Assembly (NCBI RefSeq): GCF_000374045.1
Contig: NZ_KB893316.1
Location: forward strand, 149,400-213,399
Reading direction: 5' to 3'
Source of the DNA: Segetibacter koreensis DSM 18137
GTDB taxonomy: Bacteria > Bacteroidota > Bacteroidia > Chitinophagales > Chitinophagaceae
Length of the DNA: 64,000 nucleotides
This document shows positions 26,742 to 34,251 of this stretch, piece after piece (the first letter of the stretch is position 1; every line of letters starts with the position of its first letter). Under the pieces are notes generated by a model, which saw only the letters and a program-made list of their open reading frames with translations, was not told where the DNA came from and did no database searches. Made by a program: the position numbers and the translations under genes.

Positions 26742-27476
26742 CTAAAATTTGTTTCCTAACTGGTAGGCTCTTTCCAGATATCCTTGACGAGTTTTTTCAT
26801 CGGCCATATTTACAGCGTAAAAGAATTCATGGTCAACCGCTTGAATTCCAGGGTAGTGAAGAGCAAACTCATCAATAAGTTTTTTCATCGCTTCACTTAA
26901 CCCTGCCTCATATGCTTCTTTATTAAAAATTGTTGTACTAATTATCAAAGCTTTTGCATGCTTTAGAAGAGGAAGTCGCCCAGTGATGTCACCGTGCCAA
27001 CCTGCAGAAGTTAATGAGAAAGCAAAGCCAAGCGTAAAAACACGTTCGATCCAACCTTTAAGAATGGCCGGAAATCCTACGAACCAAACGGGGGATATAA
27101 ATACCAAAGCCTCTGCTCTCGCTACTTTCTCTTGCTGCTCCCGCACATCTTTTGGACCTTGTTTTCTTAGTTGCGTTACAATCTCAATTGGACTCTTTTT
27201 GCGAAACATCCACCAGGTAGCCATGCGCCTCAGCAATCCGGCATTGGTAGCGAAAACCTGTTCCTTTACCACTTTTTCGACTACGTCTGGTGCATTGTCA
27301 TCAGGAAGCCAATTGGAAAAATCGCGCTGACTTAGAATCGGATTAAAACCGATTGCATAAAGGTCAATTACTTCGCTGTCGTGCCCAGCATCTTTCAGTC
27401 CTTTGGTGAACTGCTCCAATACTGCGTGACAAAAAGATTTTCGATTTGGATGTGCATACACTGTTAAAACTTTCAT
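26742..27476 (-). CDS. NAD(P)H-dependent flavodoxin-fold oxidoreductase
   Basis: The 244-residue protein has an N-terminal KVLTVYAHPNRKSFCHAVLE FMN-binding motif and the FISPVWFVGFPAILKGWIERVF segment, both typical of the NQO1/KefF-like flavodoxin_2 family. These enzymes reduce quinones or related acceptors in the cytoplasm. The first ATG is at 27476; a GTG immediately before it is less likely. A WWMFRKKSP insertion (residues ~86-94) is a little unusual. It lies downstream of the AI-2E transporter gene on the same strand. Confidence 0.8.
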   Translation of the reverse strand: MKVLTVYAHPNRKSFCHAVLEQFTKGLKDAGHDSEVIDLYAIGFNPILSQRDFSNWLPDDNAPDVVEKVVKEQVFATNAGLLRRMATWWMFRKKSPIEIVTQLRKQGPKDVREQQEKVARAEALVFISPVWFVGFPAILKGWIERVFTLGFAFSLTSAGWHGDITGRLPLLKHAKALIISTTIFNKEAYEAGLSEAMKKLIDEFALHYPGIQAVDHEFFYAVNMADEKTRQGYLERAYQLGNKF

Positions 27477-27584
27477 CACTCGCTTTTTTAAAATGATTTG
27501 ATAACATGTTTAAAGGTGTTCAGGAAAGCACGTAGGATTACCAGCATACATATCCTGCTTGCATTTCAACGTCTCTTTGCTGTT

Positions 27585-28634
27585 CTAGTCCTTCTTTTCG
27601 GTGGATAAACCTGACCGGGCAAGTAAAATATTAAGCAGTTGCAATTCCGGTATATTATCAGAAACAATTTTTAATATTCCAACAAAAGGAATAAAGAGGA
27701 TCATTCCAGCAACTCCCCACAAAATATTTCCGATAAGGATAGCAACCAGCGTAGCCCAGGTACTAACGTTTAGCTGTGAAGCTACCACCCTTGGGAAAAT
27801 AACATTCGCCTCCAGGTATTGTACAAAAGAAAATACTGCAGTTACTCCAATAGGATACCATATTGAGTCTTTTGTTATCCACGCGACAGATATTGGAAGC
27901 AAAGCACTTATAAAAATGCCTACATAAGGAATAATAGTCATGATAGCTGTAAGAAAGCCAAAAAGAATAGCGTGTCTGATACCCAAGGCTATTAAGCCAA
28001 TGCTATTAAGAATACCCACAATAATATAAACCAGTATCATACCCTTAATGAAATTGAAATAGGTATGGACCGTCTCATTAAGAATTGCTCTTATTCTTAT
28101 ATTGTTATCGGCGAAAAGTTTAGTAACAAATAAAACAAAATTGCTCCTGTTATAGAGAAATAACGCTGAAAAAACAGGCGTTAAAAACAAAATAAAAACA
28201 GTATTGAGTGTAGTTCTAAAAAGCAGGCCAATATTACTGGCAAATTGTTTTATGCTATTTTCAAGCCACTCGTTCTGCGAGGTGACCGCTATATTGAAAT
28301 TATTTGTTAGCCATTGCTGCCACTTTTGCAAAAACGGTTCAAGTTTTATTTGAATCTGGGGAAGGTCTATAAGAAAAGCATCTACCTGTAAGACTAGTAC
28401 AAATAATAAAGCCGAAAATAAAATAATAACAAGAAATAATCCAAACGCTATTGAAGCAGTTTTTGGCCATCCACGTTGCTCTAATTTTTTGCAGGCAGGG
28501 TAAAGCAATATTGCTATAAACAAGCCATAAAACATAGGAACAAATAATGTACTGAAAAAGTATAGTAGCAAAATAACCATTAAACTTAATGCAAGGTATT
28601 TTGTGACTTCGGTACTATCTGCTTTTGCGCTCAT
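27585..28634 (-). CDS. AI-2E family (PerM-like) transporter
   Basis: The 349-residue membrane protein has about eight helices: two N-terminal pairs (residues 10-95), a periplasmic stretch (95-150) and a C-terminal bundle with GFLTAIMTIIPYVGIFISAL and the VVASQLNVSTWATLVAILIG segment. This matches PF01594, whose members export autoinducer-2, act as Na+/H+ antiporters, or have no known substrate. A specific substrate cannot be inferred. It lies between the flavodoxin-fold gene and the envelope operon with gaps of over 100 bases on both sides. Confidence 0.85.
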   Translation of the reverse strand: MSAKADSTEVTKYLALSLMVILLLYFFSTLFVPMFYGLFIAILLYPACKKLEQRGWPKTASIAFGLFLVIILFSALLFVLVLQVDAFLIDLPQIQIKLEPFLQKWQQWLTNNFNIAVTSQNEWLENSIKQFASNIGLLFRTTLNTVFILFLTPVFSALFLYNRSNFVLFVTKLFADNNIRIRAILNETVHTYFNFIKGMILVYIIVGILNSIGLIALGIRHAILFGFLTAIMTIIPYVGIFISALLPISVAWITKDSIWYPIGVTAVFSFVQYLEANVIFPRVVASQLNVSTWATLVAILIGNILWGVAGMILFIPFVGILKIVSDNIPELQLLNILLARSGLSTEKKD

Positions 28635-28786
28635 GTACTAAAATTTACAGCTCTATTACCACATCTATCAAAGAACCTGTTATTTATTAAGAAAATAGAT
28701 GAGATCCGTCAAATCCTTCTATGATAGTTATCAACCTTGAAAATTGTAATGGAAGTTGTTGAAAATAAAAATTCTTCTTATTCTTA

Positions 28787-29932
28787 TCAGAATGTCCATT
28801 TTAGTCTTACAAAGGCAGTATTTGAAACAGACTGGAAACTTTTTTCGAGTTGAGCAAAAAATGACTGACATACGAGATCAACATCGAGATTAGTCAACAG
28901 GTTATATTTAAACGAGGGAAAAAGTATAAGCATATGTACCTGGGGTGAATAGACTATGCTCATGCTGCCACTAAATAAAGGTGTAAATTCTTTCGAAGAG
29001 TTTAGAAGCAAACTCCATCTTGACGGCATAAGATTATGGGGAGATATTTGAAAGCTAATTTTTGACCAGTCATTGACAACATTGTGTAAGCCATTTTGAT
29101 TATATAAAACCGCTCCCGACAAATACCATCCCTTTTGAAAAATGTAATCAGTTTCAATGGTAAGGTTAAAATAATTCAGAGAATCTTTCAAGCCCTTATA
29201 AAACTGAGTTTCACCTTTAAAACCCATGCCCGATATACTTCCAGCCCATCCGCAACCTGCAGTGATATAGTTTGCATAGAAGCCGGTAACAAGTTGAAAG
29301 TCATACCCCTTATAATTGGTAAAATACCTGGCAGCAGCAATTGTATTGCTTTTTATTGCTGCAGCGGCTATTTCTAACTTTGAAAGGTCGTTTATCAAAT
29401 ACTCATATTTTACCGCATCACTACCTGGTCTTTCTTCATAATCAAAATCAAGAAAGTTATAAGTATTAAAAATATCGTTGGGATTCCAGGTATTTGCCAT
29501 TCCCCAGTTGATGCGCTGTCGTCCTGCGCGAATGTTCCATTTGTTTTGACGGTATTCCAACGATAGTCTTTCAATATTGCTATGCAAAATGGCATTTTTG
29601 CTGGTAACCCAGGTTTCGGAGAGGTTTATTGCCTCGTTCTGGTTTCTTAGCAGATCTTTAAAATTGTGAAACATCTCAAGTCCATCTCCTAAAAAAAATC
29701 TGTTTCGAATCTCCGCGCTTCCATTAATTTTTTTTGAGGGCTTCCACTTCAGATTGATTCTATTATGTACCAGGTTTGTAAATTCTACTTTAGTAAAGTC
29801 CTTATTGAAACTAAAAGATTGAAGATCTTTAACATAACCAGAAAATATTAGTTTTTTTTTAGCTTCTACACTGTCTTGTGCAATAGAATGTAGGGTAAAG
29901 AAAACAAGCCATATAAATAACGATTTTTTCAT
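28787..29932 (-). CDS. Outer-membrane beta-barrel protein (porin/DUF1302-like)
   Basis: The 381-residue protein has a signal peptide (residues 1-18, HSIAQ) and ends in alternating strands with a terminal aromatic residue (VRLKWTF), the C-terminal mark of outer-membrane barrels. The core motif AGRQRINWGMANTWNPNDIF, followed by YEERPGSDA (around residues 137-172), resembles the DUF1302 and alginate-export type barrels. Its ATG overlaps the stop of the ABC ATPase gene by four bases, so it is translated with the exporter operon. I infer it is the outer-membrane part of that system. Confidence 0.7.
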   Translation of the reverse strand: MKKSLFIWLVFFTLHSIAQDSVEAKKKLIFSGYVKDLQSFSFNKDFTKVEFTNLVHNRINLKWKPSKKINGSAEIRNRFFLGDGLEMFHNFKDLLRNQNEAINLSETWVTSKNAILHSNIERLSLEYRQNKWNIRAGRQRINWGMANTWNPNDIFNTYNFLDFDYEERPGSDAVKYEYLINDLSKLEIAAAAIKSNTIAAARYFTNYKGYDFQLVTGFYANYITAGCGWAGSISGMGFKGETQFYKGLKDSLNYFNLTIETDYIFQKGWYLSGAVLYNQNGLHNVVNDWSKISFQISPHNLMPSRWSLLLNSSKEFTPLFSGSMSIVYSPQVHMLILFPSFKYNLLTNLDVDLVCQSFFAQLEKSFQSVSNTAFVRLKWTF

Positions 29933-30657
29933 GACGTTACTTGACCTGTTTGTATTTCAGTGGTAGGTACTACTGCAGTATCAGAAGAGATTTTTCCATC
30001 AACTAATGTAATTACACGCCTTGCTCGTTCAATTACTCTTTGGTCGTGGGTTGAAAAAATAAAAGTCATATTCTCTTCCTTATTCAATTTAGCCATGTTG
30101 TCAAGCAGGTTAGAGGCAGAAGCAGAATCAAGGTTTGCTGTTGGTTCATCTGCTAGTATAAACTGCGGTTTTGATGCTAATGCCCTTGCAATCGCAACTC
30201 TTTGTTGCTGCCCACCCGATAGTTTTTCTGGTCTTACATCCATTTTGTCTTCCAAACCAATATCTTTAAAAAGCTGCATCATTCTTCGTTCTCTTTCTTT
30301 TCTTTTTACTCCCTGCAGTAGCATAATGAATTCAGCATTTTCTTTTGCCGTTAATACAGGTATCAGGTTAAAGGATTGAAAAACAAACCCAATATTGTGG
30401 AGGCGAAAGCTAATCAGTTCTCCTGCGGTTAGTTTGGTTATGTCTGTACCGTTAATGAAAATGTTTCCTTTGTCTGGCCTGTCTAGTCCACCGATAAGAT
30501 TAAGCAGGGTTGTTTTACCCGAACCTGACGGCCCTACAAGTGCTGTAAATTCTCCTTTATTTATGTGAAGATGTACTTCGTTCACTGCATGTACAGGTAT
30601 AGTTTTAGGATTATATACCTTGCTGATATTATGGGCATCAATTACAGTGGTATTCAT
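29929..30657 (-). CDS. ABC transporter ATPase (LolD/MacB type)
   Basis: The 242-residue ATPase has Walker A GPSGSGKTT (Lys48), Q-loop Gln94 in VFQSFNLIP, signature LSGGQQQR (residues 146-153), Walker B ILADEPT (Asp170, Glu171) and H-loop His in FSTHD. The NIGFVFQSFNLIP segment and overall length place it with the LolD/MacB/FtsE-like ATPases that drive mechanotransmission-type exporters. It sits 10 bases after the second FtsX-like permease and overlaps the barrel gene, so it very likely powers these permeases at the inner membrane. Confidence 0.92.
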   Translation of the reverse strand: MNTTVIDAHNISKVYNPKTIPVHAVNEVHLHINKGEFTALVGPSGSGKTTLLNLIGGLDRPDKGNIFINGTDITKLTAGELISFRLHNIGFVFQSFNLIPVLTAKENAEFIMLLQGVKRKERERRMMQLFKDIGLEDKMDVRPEKLSGGQQQRVAIARALASKPQFILADEPTANLDSASASNLLDNMAKLNKEENMTFIFSTHDQRVIERARRVITLVDGKISSDTAVVPTTEIQTGQVTS

Positions 30658-30667
30658 AGTAACTGTT

Positions 30668-31882
30668 TTATCTTCTTAGTGCTTCTACAGGTTGTAACCT
30701 TAATGCTTTCATTGCAGGTAGTATGCAGGAAACAATGGCAGTGCTTACAATTAACAATAAGACTCCTCCTAATTTCTCCGAGGGGAAAGACGGATAAATA
30801 GTTGTACTATATCCAAAGCTCGCCATCATTTCTTTTCCCATTCCTGACAGATCAATTCCTGCTGTTTGATAATAATTGATCAGAAAATAAGCCACTAGTA
30901 ATCCCAAAGGTGTTCCTGCAACAGTTAAAAAGATTGTTTCCAGCAAAATCAGTAAAAAAATTCTTTTTCGGGATGTTCCTAAAGCCTCCATCATTCCAAT
31001 TTCCTTTGTACGTTCCAATACAGACATTAGCATAGTGTTTATAATGCCAAAAGCCAGTGCAAACAGAATGATGATTAAAATGATGTACGAGTAATCATCT
31101 ATCGTTTTTACCATCAACTCTGTCTCAGGTGAAATGTCTTTCCATGTTTCAATGAGCAAGAAAGAATATTTTGTTTTCAACTGATTCTGTACCATTTGTA
31201 AATCATCATCATTGTTTAATAAGATAGCAACTTCATGAAACGAGTTACCTGTCAAAAGCAACTCGTTTAGTGTTTCCAATGGGACGTAAACGTTTACTTC
31301 GTCTAAAGGAGCATTATTTGATTGATAAATAGAGCTAACTCTAAATGCTCCTGATACTATGTTATCGGCTGTATCAGTAAATGTTAGCACAAGCTTTGAA
31401 TTTAAATGTAGTTTCATTTTATCCGCCAGCTTTTTCCCTATAATAACCTCGTTTTTCTTGTCAGTATGAAATCCTTCTCCTTCAATAAGCTTTTCTTTTA
31501 GTTTCGAAAGTTTATATTCCAATTCGGGAACAACTCCATTAATGGTGACTCCTGAACTTCCTGTGGTAGTAACAAGCATTCCCTGGACAATACTTCTCGG
31601 GGCAGCAAGCTTAACGCCGCTAAATGAGCGGATACTTTTCAGGAGTTCATTTGAATTAGGTAATACGTAAGCAGGATGAAAATCTTTTTTGAATTCAGGA
31701 TTGTGAATCTGAATATGTCCGGTTTCTGCATCTATGACTGTTCTTACCCTGCTTCTTAGCATTCCTTTGTATAATGCAAGCATTCCGATGCCCGCAAATA
31801 ATCCAATAGCTACTGAAAGCATGATAACAATACTTCTCACTTTATTCCGCCATATATTTCGCCATGCCATTATGAAAATCAT
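30668..31882 (-). CDS. FtsX-like/MacB-PCD ABC permease (second subunit)
   Basis: The 404-residue protein has an N-terminal transmembrane helix (residues ~17-38), a large periplasmic MacB_PCD domain (~40-265) and three C-terminal helices. The last part includes TMLMSVLERTKEIGMMEALGTSR, the FtsX-domain coupling helix that contacts the ATPase. The LolC/LolE-like topology indicates extraction or export of lipid-linked or hydrophobic cargo rather than solute transport across the bilayer. An internal ATG at 31870 is an equally possible start. It is the partner of the permease at 31946-33163. Confidence 0.88.
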   Translation of the reverse strand: MIFIMAWRNIWRNKVRSIVIMLSVAIGLFAGIGMLALYKGMLRSRVRTVIDAETGHIQIHNPEFKKDFHPAYVLPNSNELLKSIRSFSGVKLAAPRSIVQGMLVTTTGSSGVTINGVVPELEYKLSKLKEKLIEGEGFHTDKKNEVIIGKKLADKMKLHLNSKLVLTFTDTADNIVSGAFRVSSIYQSNNAPLDEVNVYVPLETLNELLLTGNSFHEVAILLNNDDDLQMVQNQLKTKYSFLLIETWKDISPETELMVKTIDDYSYIILIIILFALAFGIINTMLMSVLERTKEIGMMEALGTSRKRIFLLILLETIFLTVAGTPLGLLVAYFLINYYQTAGIDLSGMGKEMMASFGYSTTIYPSFPSEKLGGVLLLIVSTAIVSCILPAMKALRLQPVEALRR

Positions 31883-31945
31883 GACTAAATCTTTTAATAA
31901 TTCAACAGCATCAAATAATCTCTCATAGGGTAATTTTATATCGAT

Positions 31946-33163
31946 TTATCTCCTCAAAGCTGTTACAGCGTTCAACTGTAAAATTTTAATCATAGGGTAC
32001 AGAGATAAAGCAAGACCAATCACAAATACAACAATTCCCTGTCTTATAAAAATAGAAGCATCGGTAGAAGTAGGAAAGACTGCTTCAAAGCCAAATCTCT
32101 CATAGGCTTTAGCTGTGTCACCGCCAATGCGGATGGGGTGTTTATTGAGAAAATAAATCACTGGTATGCTTGCCATTATTCCAGCTATACATCCAATAAG
32201 TACCGTTAAGACAGATTCTGTTATAAATAGCACGATCAGTTTTGCTTTTTTCATGCCAATAGCTACCAGCATACCCATTTCAAATTTTCGTTCTATCATC
32301 ATCATTATCAGGGTGCTGAAAATGCCAAAGCAAATAAGAAGATACAAAATACCCTGTACCACCTTCATGTTGTTGGAATCAGTTGCAATATGTTGTTTAA
32401 TCTCAGGTAATAATGCTTCCCAGGTCATCACTTCGTAATTTGTTCCTAGTGTTTTACGTACGGCGGAAGCTATTGGTTCAAGTTGTGTGTCCTCAGCAAT
32501 GGATAAAATATAGGAGGTAATCATTCCATCTGCACTAAAAAAAGATTGGGAAGTTTGCAAGGGCATAAATAATATTTTGTCATTAAGCTGGGGCGATCCA
32601 AATTTAAGGATCCCTTTTACCTGGTATTTACCAGCTGCCGTTGAACCATGATACCCCTGTCCGATTAATACAATAGTGTCATTTACATTTAGTTGTAATC
32701 TTTCCGCCAGTCCCTGTGCAAGTAATACAGATTGATCTGTCTTTTCAATGTAAGAACCTTTTACAAGTTTTCTTTTAAGAGAAGTTATTTTATTTTCATT
32801 TTCCGGTAAAATACCGACAACCATGCAACCTTTGCTTAAGTTTTCTGATGAAGCAAGGGCAAATGATTCTAATCGTGGAGTAAGGCCGGTAACATTTTTA
32901 TTGGCAAGAATTTTCTTTTCTATATCGTCAGCTTGCGAAAAACTATTATCAAGGATTTGCTCGTCCTGGTAACCGTTTTTATGTATTTGTATATATCCTG
33001 TATAAAAGCTCACTACATTTTTTACAAGGTTGTCAAAAATTCCCGTTTTTAAACTTTCTGCAGCTATGGACAAGATAACAGCAAAGAATATCGCCCCAAC
33101 AGTAATAAGCGTCCTGCTTCTGTTGCGCCATAAATTCTTCCATGCGAGTCTGATTATCCACAT
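31946..33163 (-). CDS. FtsX-like/MacB-PCD ABC permease (first subunit)
   Basis: The 405-residue protein has the same plan as its neighbour: an RLAWKNLWRNRSRTL start, one helix, a periplasmic domain and a C-terminal FtsX domain with MMMIERKFEMGMLVAIGMKKAK. Two different permeases with one ATPase parallel the LolC-LolE-LolD arrangement. The periplasmic domain contains KRKLVKGSYIEKTDQSVLLA, equivalent to the LolC/E-type segment. It follows the LolA-like gene by only five bases. Confidence 0.88.
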   Translation of the reverse strand: MWIIRLAWKNLWRNRSRTLITVGAIFFAVILSIAAESLKTGIFDNLVKNVVSFYTGYIQIHKNGYQDEQILDNSFSQADDIEKKILANKNVTGLTPRLESFALASSENLSKGCMVVGILPENENKITSLKRKLVKGSYIEKTDQSVLLAQGLAERLQLNVNDTIVLIGQGYHGSTAAGKYQVKGILKFGSPQLNDKILFMPLQTSQSFFSADGMITSYILSIAEDTQLEPIASAVRKTLGTNYEVMTWEALLPEIKQHIATDSNNMKVVQGILYLLICFGIFSTLIMMMIERKFEMGMLVAIGMKKAKLIVLFITESVLTVLIGCIAGIMASIPVIYFLNKHPIRIGGDTAKAYERFGFEAVFPTSTDASIFIRQGIVVFVIGLALSLYPMIKILQLNAVTALRR

Positions 33164-33168
33164 ACTTT

Positions 33169-33912
33169 TTATTGACTGAGCGTTTTCATTTGTTCCGTTG
33201 TAAAAAATCCCTCGTCCAATGGTTTATTATACCCGATGCTTTTATAAATCATAGCCGTTTTTTGATTTTTTTTGTCTGAGGGGATCATTTCAAAACGTGT
33301 TGGAATTAACCTTCCATCCATTGTCTTAACATCATAAGCATTCATTGTATTAATAAGTTCACCGTCCTCATCATAAAACCGGGTATGCAACTCGAGAAAA
33401 TCCTTTTTGTCGATGCACACGACGAGCTTTCCCCAAACGACAGCGGCTTCAGCTTTTGGAATCATTTTAATAATATAGCAGTTACGATTATCAATGTTTG
33501 TATCGCCAATTATGCTATGATCGTAGTCATTGACCACAGAAGATTCCTTTACCAAGTCATCGTTTGAAAAGTCAGTGCCCATCCAAGATTGGCTCATCAT
33601 TGACGGTGGCAGCTTGATTGTTTTTTCTAGTGAAGGCATCCAGTTCCATACTTCTTTTTTACGCTTTAAAAAGCCTATACCCCTGTCTTTTGCGGGGGAT
33701 TCGATGAGGATCATAGCCAGGTTTGTTCCCTTCATCCATGTTTTCACGGTCATTTCACGCGACCATGATGGTCTTACTGTTTTAATAATGATTTCAGCCT
33801 GTGAGGTATTTCCCCGCATTCTTTCGTCAGCTCTTTGTACAATCTCTTTTGCATTCTGAGCATCTAAAAGAAATGATGGAAAATGCAGCAGTAGCAAAAT
33901 CAAAAACTTCAT
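33169..33912 (-). CDS. LolA-like outer-membrane lipoprotein-sorting protein (PF17131 type)
   Basis: The protein is about 247 residues from the ATG at 33912, which begins the signal peptide MKFLILLLLHFPSFLLDAQ; the frame upstream would add 27 unrelated residues. Recognisable segments are AKEIVQRADERMRGNTSQA, the VWNWMPSLEKTIKLPPSMM strand, SWMGTDFSNDDLV and VVCIDKKDFL. All are typical of the outer-membrane lipoprotein-sorting (LolA-like) family that binds acyl chains in a half-open barrel. As first gene of the operon it probably carries the cargo handed over by the two permeases. It is clearly different from the canonical LolA at 20264. Confidence 0.85.
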   Translation of the reverse strand: MKFLILLLLHFPSFLLDAQNAKEIVQRADERMRGNTSQAEIIIKTVRPSWSREMTVKTWMKGTNLAMILIESPAKDRGIGFLKRKKEVWNWMPSLEKTIKLPPSMMSQSWMGTDFSNDDLVKESSVVNDYDHSIIGDTNIDNRNCYIIKMIPKAEAAVVWGKLVVCIDKKDFLELHTRFYDEDGELINTMNAYDVKTMDGRLIPTRFEMIPSDKKNQKTAMIYKSIGYNKPLDEGFFTTEQMKTLSQ

Positions 33913-34251
33913 TTGAGGTATTTTGAGAAGTAAAGATATTTTTAAGCTTAAGCATGAGATATGATTGTAATCAGTCAAAGAAGTGATAGCCATACATCTC
34001 TAACATAGGTGGGACAGCAAATCATTATTGATGAAAATCTATTTCTATCCAATTTTTTATTTACTTAAAAAAAAGTGCTTCCATGGGTTTGAAATCCTAT
34101 TTTACGTCCTCTTTTTGCAGGAAACCTCCTGGAACTTTAATTAACAATAGTAGTTGTATGAGGTGGCTCTATTTTTGGTTCTATTGGTGAGCGTGGCAAA
34201 TTTCTATTTTATCAATATTTTTGATACTAAATTATTGTCATATTAATTAAA
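33913..34251. other. Divergent intergenic region, LolA-like operon and histidine kinase
   Basis: These 339 bases have no coding-like frame. They must hold the promoters of the minus-strand envelope operon and the plus-strand histidine kinase. I see no convincing TAnnTTTG box or palindrome, so no site is assigned. Confidence 0.3.

Noticed and set aside
27585..28634. AI-2E transporter taken as proof of quorum sensing
   Set aside because: The family name covers several transport activities and there is no luxS or receptor gene in the window.
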